Source of the DNA: Oscillospiraceae bacterium
GTDB lineage: Bacteria > Bacillota > Clostridia > Saccharofermentanales > Saccharofermentanaceae
NCBI GenBank assembly: GCA_902788505.1
Contig: CADAKH010000011.1
Location: 1-64,000, forward strand
Reading direction: 5' to 3'
DNA length: 64,000 nucleotides
Position 1 is the stretch's first letter. The number at the start of each line of letters is the position of its first letter. Under the pieces are notes generated by a model. It saw only the letters and a program-made list of their open reading frames with translations, did no database searches and was not told the DNA's origin. Positions 1 to 8,096 of the stretch are shown here, piece by piece. A program made the position numbers and the translations under genes.

Positions 1-17
1 GGGGAGTGGGAGAGAAC

Positions 18-101
18 ATGGGAACAGAGGAAAGTAAAAAAATCTGGGAGGAGAACGCACAATTTTGGGATAATGCAATGGGTGACGAATCTAATGAATA
101 A
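18..101 (+). pseudogene. Start fragment of a class I SAM-dependent methyltransferase (27 codons)
   Basis: An ATG follows a GGAG-like ribosome site and opens a 27-codon frame ending in TAA. The peptide contains IWEENAQFWDNAMGDESNE, which resembles the extreme N-terminus of a common class I methyltransferase family (W-x-x-N-A-x-F-W-D-x-x-M-G-x-x-x-N-x-F-H). In those proteins the chain continues for about 220 residues. Here it stops just before the usual FH, and the glycine-rich SAM loop is absent. I read it as a truncated remnant at the edge of an accessory patch. It could instead be an independent short peptide, because no longer homologous frame is visible downstream. Confidence 0.35.
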
Positions 102-112
102 AGCTGACTAAG

Positions 113-139
113 AAATTGGGGTCCAGTGGGCCCCAATTT
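113..139. terminator. GC-capped hairpin (AAATTGGGG arms), possible bidirectional terminator
   Basis: Perfect 9-bp inverted repeat AAATTGGGG/CCCCAATTT with the 9-nt loop TCCAGTGGG. It lies between the methyltransferase fragment and the convergent nuclease-like gene. Each strand carries A/T residues at the stem foot, so it could terminate either way, but there is no long U tract. Confidence 0.5.
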
Positions 140-161
140 TATGTCTCGTCGGGACAGAGGT

Positions 162-190
162 TAACTTCGTCCCCAGTGGGTACGAAGTTA
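162..190. repeat. Second hairpin sharing its loop with the hairpin at 113-139
   Basis: Perfect 9-bp inverted repeat TAACTTCGT/ACGAAGTTA around the loop CCCCAGTGGGT. The stop codon of the nuclease-like gene (188-190, minus strand) forms the distal arm. The stem sequence differs from the preceding hairpin, yet both loops contain CCAGTGGG. A conserved loop on different stems is unusual for plain terminators. Confidence 0.5.
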
Positions 191-1201
191 TGCTTTTCTC
201 CAACGGGTATAGCTTGCCTTGATTCGTTCCAGATCTTCAACTGGATCAGAATTCAAGTAAATACGAGACTCAGCAAAAGCTTTCCGAATCATGGAAATAA
301 TCTCGGTTTCAGGGAGGTTTTCCGGCATATTTACATATTTGATACCGTTAACCCCACAAATAAGCTCCTTTACTCGCTTTTCCTTAGGATGGTTAGTAAC
401 GTCAATTATCAGGTTCAGTTCAGGAAGACGAGTTGTTACAGGGATTCCTATGGGATCTTCAGAGTCTGTAATGACCTTTATTCCATACTGACCAGCATAG
501 TAGATGACAGCCAGCTGAGGAAGCAGATAAGCACAATCTCGAGCAATCTGCCTATACGACATCCGAATCTCACGTATCCTCTTAAGCTCTTTAGCTATGC
601 AAAATGGACAGACACGTCCATTGGCACGTGCATAGACGACGGCCTGATAGTCATTACTACATTTGTTGCAATGCCACCAGACATTAGATCGGTTCTTGTA
701 TGTAATAGTGTTTGGAGAAAGACTCTTATTTCTATCAGACCATTCAGTAGCCAACTGAGGATGAGTCGTAGCCAGATCATTGAATCCTTTCCAAACTCGT
801 TGTCCGGCACAATATGGACAGCCATGGCCTTCTGTACGATCGGCTACGCGAGCTTTCCACTCATGACCATTATCACAGACCCAAAGAACAGCTTTATTTG
901 ACGATGGAGAGACTTCTGAGGGGCATGATTCATTCCTGGGAGACCAGGTCTTGGCAATATCAGGAAAGAGCGTCTGAAGGTCGTTATAGCCTTTTAGGAC
1001 AGCTCTGTGCTCACAATATGGACATCCGGACCCTAAGAGAGCTCTGTTTTTTATAGTAGCTTCCCATGTATGACCTTTCTCACAGACCCACCAGACTTTC
1101 TTATGAGATCCGCTGGAGACATCTGAAGGAGAGATTTCATTAATTGTGCCCCACTGGGTCACCAATTCCGGATATTCTTCAGCTAGGGACTTTCTTCTCA
1201 T
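188..1201 (-). CDS. Triple zinc-ribbon protein with a C-terminal nuclease-like domain
   Basis: About 337 residues. Three tandem treble-clef zinc ribbons of the DUF4379/PF14311 type are visible. Each has a WW-x-C or LW-x-C start followed by CEKGH, CDNGH or CNKCS, then CPYC or CPFC, with the connecting motif KGxNDL between repeats 1 and 2 and again after repeat 2. The third ribbon uses CxxC in place of CxxGH. After about residue 215 comes an alpha/beta region with LIIDVTNHPKEKR and GIKYVN. This is reminiscent of the Vsr-like restriction endonuclease fold that often follows these ribbons, but the catalytic residues are not certain. The chosen ATG overlaps the stop of an upstream small frame as ATGA; a GTG seven codons earlier (1222) is the alternative. 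The role is unknown; DNA binding or cleavage is inferred. Confidence 0.7.
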   Translation of the reverse strand: MRRKSLAEEYPELVTQWGTINEISPSDVSSGSHKKVWWVCEKGHTWEATIKNRALLGSGCPYCEHRAVLKGYNDLQTLFPDIAKTWSPRNESCPSEVSPSSNKAVLWVCDNGHEWKARVADRTEGHGCPYCAGQRVWKGFNDLATTHPQLATEWSDRNKSLSPNTITYKNRSNVWWHCNKCSNDYQAVVYARANGRVCPFCIAKELKRIREIRMSYRQIARDCAYLLPQLAVIYYAGQYGIKVITDSEDPIGIPVTTRLPELNLIIDVTNHPKEKRVKELICGVNGIKYVNMPENLPETEIISMIRKAFAESRIYLNSDPVEDLERIKASYTRWRKA

Positions 1202-1353
1202 AGCGGAAGATCGTCGATGCACATATAGTAAACACCAACTCGCTTGAATTGCTCCTTCTCACTAAACATGACCTTCTCAACTTTATAAAGGCTTCTCATG
1301 AACCTGTTCAGAAGAATAGCCAGAGTGCCGCCCCAAATAACGATAGTATCCAT
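1198..1353 (-). CDS. Possible small membrane protein translationally coupled to the nuclease-like gene
   Basis: A 51-codon frame whose TGA overlaps the ATG of the zinc-ribbon gene (ATGA). The peptide begins with a hydrophobic stretch (TIVIWGGTLAILL), followed by basic and acidic residues, and ends YMCIDDLPL. A TTG start at 1389 would extend it by 12 residues. No clear ribosome site precedes the ATG, and I recognise no family. The coupling is the only real support. It may be a chance frame in a poorly coding 340-bp spacer. Confidence 0.3.
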   Translation of the reverse strand: MDTIVIWGGTLAILLNRFMRSLYKVEKVMFSEKEQFKRVGVYYMCIDDLPL

Positions 1354-1387
1354 AGCGTAAGAATAATGGATACGGCTGACATAATCC

Positions 1388-1535
1388 AATGTGCGATTTT
1401 ATTAGGAAAAAGGTGTAAGGTAAACGCAGAAACTCTAAATCGGGTTTTGAGAGGAAGACCATCTGCAAATGTGCGATTTTACAGGCTCTGCACAAAATCG
1501 TGCATCAAAAGAAGTAAGTTAGATGTAAGTTAGAT
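1388..1535. repeat. Direct repeats in the lysS/nuclease spacer
   Basis: AATGTGCGATTTTA occurs at 1388-1401 and again at 1468-1481, exactly 80 bp apart. A degenerate inverted copy (CAAAATCGTGCAT) lies at 1492-1504. An 11-bp tandem duplication GTAAGTTAGAT follows at 1514-1524 and 1525-1535. Apart from these and the small coupled frame, the 1202-1560 spacer shows no recognisable gene. Confidence 0.6.
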
Positions 1536-1540
1536 GTAAA

Positions 1541-1572
1541 CAGCCCATTTAGAGGTAAGTCTAAATGGGCTG
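1541..1572 (-). terminator. Hairpin at the lysS stop codon
   Basis: Perfect 13-bp inverted repeat CAGCCCATTTAGA/TCTAAATGGGCTG with a 6-nt loop. The lysS TAG (1561-1563) lies in the arm next to the loop. Only a short T run follows on the minus strand, so termination may be weak. Since it sits exactly at the end of lysS, it is probably the native terminator. Confidence 0.6.
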
Positions 1573-2973
1573 AAATGCCTTCATACCGAACTCAAGGGCA
1601 TTGAGGAAGTCCTCATCAGTGTGGTCAGCTTCGTCGTTGCCTGCTTCAGCTGTAGCGTCCTGAGCGGCAAATCTTTCGCGCTGATCGATAGGATCGTTGA
1701 GTTCTGAATAAGCGTTGCACATTTCCCATGTATTGATGAAGAGCTCGAATCTCTCAACCTTGTCGGGTTCGCCCTTCTTTTTCTTTGTAAGAGGGGAGAT
1801 GGCGATAGGGTGGTCCATGATGAAAGTGGGCTGGAGAAGGTTCTTCTCGCAGTATTCCTCGAAGAAGAGGTTTACGATGTCACCTTTGGTGTGCCATGTC
1901 TCATACTCGATGTGGTGCTCGTCAGCAAGCTTCTTAGCTGCCTCGTCTCCGTCTACAGCATCGAAATCGATACCTGCATACTTCCTGATCGCATCGGTCA
2001 TTGTGAGTCTCTCAAAAGGCTTACCGAAGTCGATCTCGAGATCGCCGTACTTGATGAGTGTTGTGCCGCATACCTTCTCTGCGACATAGCGGAACATGGA
2101 CTCTGTGAGTTCCATCATGCCGTTGTAGTCTGTGTATGCCTGGTAGAGCTCCATGAGCGTGAACTCAGGGTTATGACGTGTATCCATACCTTCGTTACGG
2201 AAAACTCTGCCGATCTCGAATACTCTTTCGAAGCCGCCGACAAGAAGTCTCTTGAGGTAGAGCTCCAATGAGATACGGAGCTTCAAGTCGATATCAAGAG
2301 CGTTGAAGTGCGTTGTGAACGGTCTTGCAGCTGCACCGCCTGCGTTTGTAACAAGCAGGGGAGTCTCAACTTCCATGAAGTCTCTGTCTGCTAAGAAGTT
2401 ACGGATCTCCTTGATGACCTTGGATCTCTTCTCGAATGTTTCCTTAACCTGAGGGTTAACGATGAGGTCGAGATATCTCTGACGGTAACGGATCTCGGTA
2501 TCCTTCAATCCCTGATACTTGTTCGGAAGGGGATGGAGGCACTTTGCAAGGAGCTTATAGGACTTGGTGAGGATGGATACCTCGCCCTTTTCGGTCATGT
2601 AAACCTCACCCTCAACGCCGACGAGATCGCCGATATCGAGATTCTGCCAAGCCTTGTACTCTTCCTCGGGGAGGTTGTCGATCTTTGTGAAGATCTGGAT
2701 CTTGCCCCTTCTGTCGTAAAGGTCGCAGAAAGATACCTTACCCATGCCACGCTTGGACATGAGACGTCCTGCAACTCTTACTGTCTTGCCGGCGAATGAA
2801 TCGTAGTCACTGGTGATATCTGTTGAGTGGTTTGTGACGTCGTATGTAAGTTCTTCGTATGGATCCTTGCCTTCTGCCTGGAGAGCCTTGAGCTTCTCCA
2901 TACGGAATCTGGTCTGTTCCTGGATCTCTTCTGCGCTTAACGGTTCTGTCTGAGGTACAAATTTCTTTCCCAT
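1561..2973 (-). CDS. lysS: Lysyl-tRNA synthetase, class II, apparently missing motif 3
   Basis: 470 residues; bacterial LysRS is usually about 490-505. LysRS charges tRNA-Lys with lysine in the cytoplasm. The N-terminal OB-fold anticodon domain (about 55-160), motif 1 region, motif 2 (EIGRVFRNEGMDTRHNPEFT) and the ELNDPIDQRERF and GNDEADHTDEDF blocks are all present. After NALEFGM the chain goes straight to KAFQPI and stops. The family continues there with PPTGGLGIGIDR and an RDVLLFP segment, which is motif 3 with the ATP-binding arginine. About 32-33 residues are therefore absent. The end KAFQPI would fit directly after a normal FPTM, so an in-frame internal deletion explains it better than a simple truncation. 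Enzyme activity is doubtful unless this is an assembly error or a second LysRS exists. Confidence 0.9.
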   Translation of the reverse strand: MGKKFVPQTEPLSAEEIQEQTRFRMEKLKALQAEGKDPYEELTYDVTNHSTDITSDYDSFAGKTVRVAGRLMSKRGMGKVSFCDLYDRRGKIQIFTKIDNLPEEEYKAWQNLDIGDLVGVEGEVYMTEKGEVSILTKSYKLLAKCLHPLPNKYQGLKDTEIRYRQRYLDLIVNPQVKETFEKRSKVIKEIRNFLADRDFMEVETPLLVTNAGGAAARPFTTHFNALDIDLKLRISLELYLKRLLVGGFERVFEIGRVFRNEGMDTRHNPEFTLMELYQAYTDYNGMMELTESMFRYVAEKVCGTTLIKYGDLEIDFGKPFERLTMTDAIRKYAGIDFDAVDGDEAAKKLADEHHIEYETWHTKGDIVNLFFEEYCEKNLLQPTFIMDHPIAISPLTKKKKGEPDKVERFELFINTWEMCNAYSELNDPIDQRERFAAQDATAEAGNDEADHTDEDFLNALEFGMKAFQPI

Positions 2974-3022
2974 AGTTACTCTCTTGTTCTATTAGTTTTC
3001 GAATTGTTTAGTACGTTTAGAA

Positions 3023-3505
3023 TTACTTCTCGATCTTGATGATCTTGTACTTGATGATGCCGGAAGGTGTGGAAACTGAAACTGTCTTACCCTTCTTCTG
3101 GTTGGAGATAGCTCTTCCTACGGGAGAGTTCTCGGAGATTCTCTTCTTCTTGAAGTCGATCTCGGATTCACCAACGAGCTTGTACTTGTATTCCTGCTTT
3201 GTTGCAGTGTTCTGGAGAGTTACTGTTGAACCCAGAGATACCTTATCTGTGGAAAGGTTTGAATCGTCAACAACTTCAACAGACTTGAGAATTGCTTCGA
3301 GTTCTTCGATACGTGTCTCATTCTCGGCCTGTTCAGCTCTCGCTTCATCGTATTCGGAGTTCTCCGAAAGGTCGCCCTGAGCCTTGGCGTCTTCGATTCT
3401 TCTCGCGATCTCGCTTCTCTTGCCTGTCTTACGCTCGGAAAGTTCGTTCTGCAGTTCGTCGTAACCTTCCTTGGTAATTTGCTTCTTGATGATTTCTTCA
3501 GCCAT
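3023..3505 (-). CDS. greA: Transcription elongation factor GreA
   Basis: 160 residues, full family length. GreA binds the RNA polymerase secondary channel and stimulates cleavage of backtracked RNA. The N-terminal coiled coil carries the tip signature GDLSENSEYDEA with its paired acidic residues. The C-terminal domain has the usual SPVGRAI and GIIKYKIIKIEK strands. It sits 49 bp upstream of lysS on the same strand, a common greA-lysS pairing in Firmicutes, and follows guaB. The ATG is preceded by a GAGGAGACAGAAA ribosome site. Confidence 0.95.
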   Translation of the reverse strand: MAEEIIKKQITKEGYDELQNELSERKTGKRSEIARRIEDAKAQGDLSENSEYDEARAEQAENETRIEELEAILKSVEVVDDSNLSTDKVSLGSTVTLQNTATKQEYKYKLVGESEIDFKKKRISENSPVGRAISNQKKGKTVSVSTPSGIIKYKIIKIEK

Positions 3506-3558
3506 TTTCTGTCTCCTCGTGTTATATAGATTTATATCGATATTTCGTTTACTGCCGC

Positions 3559-5028
3559 TTATCTTGCGGTTCTGTCATTTTCCTTCTGGATGACGTCATG
3601 TGCGCCGCCCTCGATGATGGATGTTGAAGATACAACTACCAGGCGTGCCTTCTGCTGGAATTCCTCGATTGAAGAAGAACCGCAGGAACACATTGTCGCC
3701 TTAACCTTTGCAAGTGATGTATCAAGTCCGTCCTTGAGGTTGCCTGCGTAAGGAACATAAGAGTCAACGCCTTCCTCGAAAGCCATCTTGCCGCCCTTGC
3801 CGCCGTCATCGTAACGCTGCCAGTTGCGTGCACGGTTGGAACCTTCGCCCCAATACTCCTTAACGTATGTACCGCCTACAAGGAGTTTTCTCGTAGGGGA
3901 TTCGTCGAATCTTGCAAAGTAACGGCCGAGCATCATGAAATCAGCGCCCATAGCGAGAGCCAAAGCCATGTGATAGTCGTGTACGATACCGCCATCTGAG
4001 CAAAGAGGGATATACCAGCCTGTCTCCTTGAAGTATTCATCACGGGCCTTAGCTACAGCAAGAACAGCGGAAGCCTGGCCGCAGCCGATACCCTTCTGCT
4101 CACGTGTGATGCAGATGGAACCGCCGCCGATACCGATCTTGATGAAGTCTGCGCCGCAGTCAGCACCGATGATTGCTTCAGGATAGTTTTCCTTGCACCA
4201 CTTGAGTGCTCTTTCCTGCCATACGGAGAAACCGTCGGATGAATCAAGGCAGAGAACGTCAGCGCCAGCTTCGAGCAAAGCGGGGATTCTCTCCTGATAG
4301 TCTCTTGTATTGATTCCGGCACCTACGATGAGTTTCTTCTCGGAGTCGAGAAGTTCATGCGGGTTAGCCTTGTGGAATTCATAGTCCTTACGGAAAACGA
4401 GACCAACTAATCTGCCTTCTGAATCTACGATAGGGAGCTGGTTGATCTTGTTGTCCCAGATGATGTCATTTGCTTCTTTGAGGGAAGTGCCTTCGGGAGC
4501 TGTAACAAGCTTCTCGATAGGAGTCATGAACTCTTTAACCTTGGTATCGGGTGAAAGTCTGCTTACACGGTAATCACGTGTGGTAACGAGTCCTAAAAGT
4601 CTGCCTTCGGGTGAACCGTCTTCAGTAACGGCTGCAGTACCGTGACCTGTCTTCTCGTGGAGAGCGATAACTGTCTCGAGAGTATCTTCAGGAGAGAGGT
4701 TGGAGTCGGATTCAACGATGCCGGCCTTATACTTCTTGACTCTCTTGATCATGTCGCACTGAGATTCGATCGACTGTGACTGGAAAATGAATGACAGACC
4801 GCCGCATCTTGCAAGCGCTATTGCCATACCGTCGTCACTTACGGACTGCATAACTGCAGATACCATAGGGATGTTGATCTTGAGACGTGACTCTTCCTGA
4901 CCTTTTCTGTACTTTGCGATAGGAGCGGACAAGTCTACCTGATCAGGTGTGTTCTTCTCTGTTGTGAGATTGGGTACCAAAAGGTACTCGGAAAATGTTC
5001 TTGACTCTTCTTCGAAAATCTTCGCCAT
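3559..5028 (-). CDS. guaB: IMP dehydrogenase of the Tritrichomonas-like type, with a shortened barrel
   Basis: 489 residues. The enzyme oxidises IMP to XMP with NAD, the committed step to GMP. The order is barrel, inserted CBS pair (about 105-225), barrel, flap. The catalytic loop reads [15 protein letters not shown], with the catalytic Cys. The flap holds YWGEGS and NWQRY, with the Arg-Tyr pair. The tail is [11 protein letters not shown]. From memory these match Tritrichomonas foetus IMPDH and its bacterial relatives rather than the usual GPGSICTTR type. Between NYPEAIIGA and DCGADFIK about 14 residues are missing relative to that type, including the G-N-(I/V)-V strand beside the IMP/NAD site. 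GIGCGQ also replaces the usual GIGRGQ. Function may be impaired. Confidence 0.9.
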   Translation of the reverse strand: MAKIFEEESRTFSEYLLVPNLTTEKNTPDQVDLSAPIAKYRKGQEESRLKINIPMVSAVMQSVSDDGMAIALARCGGLSFIFQSQSIESQCDMIKRVKKYKAGIVESDSNLSPEDTLETVIALHEKTGHGTAAVTEDGSPEGRLLGLVTTRDYRVSRLSPDTKVKEFMTPIEKLVTAPEGTSLKEANDIIWDNKINQLPIVDSEGRLVGLVFRKDYEFHKANPHELLDSEKKLIVGAGINTRDYQERIPALLEAGADVLCLDSSDGFSVWQERALKWCKENYPEAIIGADCGADFIKIGIGGGSICITREQKGIGCGQASAVLAVAKARDEYFKETGWYIPLCSDGGIVHDYHMALALAMGADFMMLGRYFARFDESPTRKLLVGGTYVKEYWGEGSNRARNWQRYDDGGKGGKMAFEEGVDSYVPYAGNLKDGLDTSLAKVKATMCSCGSSSIEEFQQKARLVVVSSTSIIEGGAHDVIQKENDRTAR

Positions 5029-5036
5029 ATTAGTGA

Positions 5037-5528
5037 TTATTCCTCCTTACCCTCTTCTGCGATTTCCTGTGCGTCAGATGCATCTATTACGTCGCCGGCT
5101 ACAACTGTCTCTGCAACAGCTGTTTCAACCGGAGTTGCAACTTTGTTTTCTTTGCGTGAGGGAGTAGCAGAAGCGTTCGGAGGAGCGATTACGTCAGCGG
5201 GAATTGCATCAGAATCGTCAAATCTCGCACCGCACTTGAAGCAGAAAGCATTGGAAAGGTTATTCTCCGTGCTGCAGACTGCACACTTCTTGAGGCCTCT
5301 CTCACGGAGGATCTTAACATTGAGTTCTTCAATCTCGATGTAAAGATTGGAGATGGATTCGCATCTTGCGTTGATATCCTTGGTCATGTCAACATTAACG
5401 TCTTTGTACTGTCCATAGTACAAATGACCAATCTCATCGTAATACTTGCGGATCGTATTCTTCTTCTCATCGATCATCTTCTGGAAGTTAGAGATGTTCT
5501 TTCCCTTTGCATCCTGGAATATGGGCAT
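5037..5528 (-). CDS. Coiled-coil protein with a single zinc ribbon and acidic Ala/Val tail
   Basis: 163 residues with no recognised family name. Residues 1-80 are helical and charged, with a pattern fitting a coiled coil. A zinc ribbon follows, built from CAVC and CFKCG about 15 residues apart (about 81-101). The remainder is low complexity ([12 protein letters not shown], then V/A/T/E-rich) and probably disordered. It ends 8 bp before guaB and the ATG has a GGAGG site, so the two are probably co-transcribed. Similar zinc-ribbon proteins of unknown role are common in Clostridia. Confidence 0.75.
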   Translation of the reverse strand: MPIFQDAKGKNISNFQKMIDEKKNTIRKYYDEIGHLYYGQYKDVNVDMTKDINARCESISNLYIEIEELNVKILRERGLKKCAVCSTENNLSNAFCFKCGARFDDSDAIPADVIAPPNASATPSRKENKVATPVETAVAETVVAGDVIDASDAQEIAEEGKEE

Positions 5529-5654
5529 ATTAAGTTCCTCCTTAAAATGATTTAAAGAAGATTATACAGCAAATCGCTCCGAAAAACATTATTTATAATA
5601 TTTTAGGATTCAGTGCTTTGACGGCGTGGTTTTCAATGCAATTTGCCGATAATG

Positions 5655-5692
5655 AAAAAAGGTGCCCGCTTTGAAGTGAAGGGCACCTTTTT
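5655..5692. terminator. Bidirectional intrinsic terminator
   Basis: Stem AAAAAAGGTGCCC/GGGCACCTTTTT with a 13-nt loop. It lies just after the glgP stop on the minus strand, and the A/T flanks give a U tract on both strands. Confidence 0.85.
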
Positions 5693-5714
5693 GGTTGTTG
5701 TAAACGTGAACTTA

Positions 5715-8096
5715 TCAGATCTTCTGAGGCTTGATCTTCCAGATTTCGGAAGCATACTCCTTGATAGTACGGTCGGAGGAGAACTTGCCGGAATTGCAGA
5801 TGTTGACCCAGCACTTTCTTGCCCATTCGAGGTTGTCCTGGTAATCCTTGTAGAGCTGGTCTCTTGTCTTTCTGTAGTCGTCGAAGTCTCCCAATACATA
5901 GTAGGGATCGCCGGGCTGCCAGTTTGAGCCGTAGATGAGACCGTTGAAGAGGTCATTGAACATGCCTGTGCCTTCGTCATTGAAGGAACCGTCAACGAGT
6001 CTGTCGAGACACTTCTTGAGGCCGGGGATGTTCTCATACTGCCACTTCGGATTGTAGTAAGCCTTTGTAGCAGCCATATCCTGTGAGCGGCATCCGAAGA
6101 TATAGATGTTGTCGTCGCCTACGCACTCAGCGATCTCAACGTTAGCACCGTCCAATGTACCGAGAGTTACGGCACCGTTCATCATGAACTTCATGTTGCC
6201 CGTACCGGATGCCTCAAGACCAGCTGTGGAGATCTGCTCGGATACATCTGCTGCAGGGAACATCTTCTCGCCGACGGAAACGTTGTAGTTCTCAACGAAT
6301 ACGACCTTGAGCTTGTTCTTCATTGCAGGATCTGAGTCGATGAGCTTGGCAATCTCATTGATGAACTTGATGATAGCCTTGGCTCTGAAATAGCCCGGAG
6401 CAGCCTTTGCAGCGAAGAGAATAGTGACCGGAGGCATATCGAGCTTCGGATTCTCCTTGAGTCTGTCGTAAAGATTCAATGCATAGAGAGCATTGAGAAG
6501 CTGTCTCTTGTATTCGTGGAGACGCTTGATCTGTACGTCGAAGCAGGAATTCGGGTTAAGCTTGATGCCCTTGGTCTTCTCTAGATACTCGGAAAGGTTC
6601 TTCTTGTTGTTCTTCTTGATGGCAATGAACTTCTTCATGATCTTGTCATCGTCCTTGTACTTCTCAAGCTGCTTGAGCTGGTCGAGATCTGTAACCCACT
6701 TATCGTTGCCCAAAAGGTCAGTGATGAGAGCTGCAAGCTCGGGATCGCAGGTTCTGAGCCATCTTCTGGGTGTAACGCCGTTTGTCTTGTTGGAGAACTT
6801 CTCGGGATAGATGTTGTACCAGTCCTTTAATGTCTCATTCTTAAGAATGTCTGTATGAAGTGCGGCAACGCCGTTTACGGAATGTGAACCGTAGATTGCC
6901 ATCCAAGCCATGTGGATCTTACCGTCGCCCAAAGGAGACATGCGGTCGATGAGCTCGGAATAAAGGCCTGCTTCGTACATCTGGGCACGGAACTGGTTGT
7001 TGATGCCCTCGATGATCTCGAAAATACGGGGGAAGAGGAAACGGAAGATGGAGATATCCCACTTCTCGAGTGCCTCTGCCATGATGGTGTGGTTGGTATA
7101 AGCGAATGTATCCTTAACGATCTCCCATGCCTGTGTCCACTCGATGCCGTTCTCGTCAACGAGGAGTCTCATGAGCTCGGGGATAGCTACAACGGGGTGT
7201 GTATCGTTGAGCTGGATCGTGTTGTACTTGGCGAAATCATGGAGATCGTCACCGTGATACTTCTTATATCTGTAGATGATGTCCTGCAAAGAAGCGGAAA
7301 CGAAGAAGTACTGCTGTCTTACACGGAGGACCTTACCATCGTAGGATGTGTCGTTAGGATAGAGAACTCTCCAGATATCCTGAACTCTGTTTCTCTCGAT
7401 AACAGCATCGTCGAATCTCTGTGAGTTGAAGAGGTTGAAGTTGAACTCCTGTGCCGGCTCAGCCTTCCAGAGTCTCAGGAGATTGACGTTATTTGTGCCG
7501 TAACCTGTGATAGGAAGATCGCAGGGAATAGCCCAGACATCGATATCGGAGTAGTGAACCTTAACCTTGCGGTCGTATCTGGGGAGAATGAACGGATATC
7601 CGTGCTCCATCCAGGAGTCAGGATACTCATTCTGGAAACCATTCTCGATAGCCTGTCTGAAAAGGCCGTAGCGGTAAAGGATACCATAGCCTGTTACAGG
7701 AAGATTGAGTGTTGCGCATGAATCGAGGAAGCATGCTGCAAGACGTCCAAGACCGCCGTTACCCAAAGCGGGGTCTGTCTCTTCTTCAAGAATATCAGTA
7801 ATGTCGAGTCCGAAAGAAGCGAGGGCCTCCTTTGCCTGATCGTAAATTCCAAGGTTTACGAGATTGTTGAGCATTGAGCGGCCTTCAAGGAACTCAGCCG
7901 AGAAGTAGTGAGCCTGACGGCCCTGATTGTACTTATGTCTCGTTGCCATCCAGTTCTCTGAAATGATCTCAACGATGCTCTTTGACAGCGCTGTCCAGTA
8001 ATCGCGGGGTGTAGCCTGCTCAAGACTCATGCCCGTCTCGGCTCTTACGTGAGCCTGCATCATCTGTTCGAGCGCTTTTGCTGTGATTGTTGCCAT
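5715..8096 (-). CDS. glgP: Glycogen/alpha-glucan phosphorylase
   Basis: 793 residues, near the usual 790-830. This GT35 enzyme releases glucose-1-phosphate from glycogen or maltodextrin with inorganic phosphate and PLP. NGGLGRLAACFLDS lies near residue 118. IQLNDTHPVVAIPEL and TNKTNGVTPRRWL-like blocks follow. The PLP-lysine region EASGTGNMKFMMNGA is intact, as is TLDGANVEI. It is transcribed alone, with the terminator at 5655-5692. A GGAGG sits about 45 nt before the ATG, ahead of a small GTCTC/GAGAC hairpin, so the leader may be structured. No other glycogen genes are in the window. The enzyme appears functional. Confidence 0.95.
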   Translation of the reverse strand: MATITAKALEQMMQAHVRAETGMSLEQATPRDYWTALSKSIVEIISENWMATRHKYNQGRQAHYFSAEFLEGRSMLNNLVNLGIYDQAKEALASFGLDITDILEEETDPALGNGGLGRLAACFLDSCATLNLPVTGYGILYRYGLFRQAIENGFQNEYPDSWMEHGYPFILPRYDRKVKVHYSDIDVWAIPCDLPITGYGTNNVNLLRLWKAEPAQEFNFNLFNSQRFDDAVIERNRVQDIWRVLYPNDTSYDGKVLRVRQQYFFVSASLQDIIYRYKKYHGDDLHDFAKYNTIQLNDTHPVVAIPELMRLLVDENGIEWTQAWEIVKDTFAYTNHTIMAEALEKWDISIFRFLFPRIFEIIEGINNQFRAQMYEAGLYSELIDRMSPLGDGKIHMAWMAIYGSHSVNGVAALHTDILKNETLKDWYNIYPEKFSNKTNGVTPRRWLRTCDPELAALITDLLGNDKWVTDLDQLKQLEKYKDDDKIMKKFIAIKKNNKKNLSEYLEKTKGIKLNPNSCFDVQIKRLHEYKRQLLNALYALNLYDRLKENPKLDMPPVTILFAAKAAPGYFRAKAIIKFINEIAKLIDSDPAMKNKLKVVFVENYNVSVGEKMFPAADVSEQISTAGLEASGTGNMKFMMNGAVTLGTLDGANVEIAECVGDDNIYIFGCRSQDMAATKAYYNPKWQYENIPGLKKCLDRLVDGSFNDEGTGMFNDLFNGLIYGSNWQPGDPYYVLGDFDDYRKTRDQLYKDYQDNLEWARKCWVNICNSGKFSSDRTIKEYASEIWKIKPQKI

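Noticed and set aside
113..190. Integron attC or phage att site
   Set aside because: The two hairpins lack attC core GTTRRRY sites and no integrase is in view.
116..901. 261-codon plus-strand frame
   Set aside because: Antisense to the zinc-ribbon gene, whose cysteine motifs are clear. The plus translation has no motif.
1249..1533. Plus-strand frame of 94 codons with a weakly HTH-like segment (NAETLNRVLRGRPSA)
   Set aside because: No ribosome site, overlaps the coupled minus-strand frame, and the helix pattern lacks core HTH positions. It is kept only as the repeat-bearing spacer.
6912..7424. 170-codon plus-strand frame
   Set aside because: Lies inside glgP on the opposite strand, whose sequence is well conserved.
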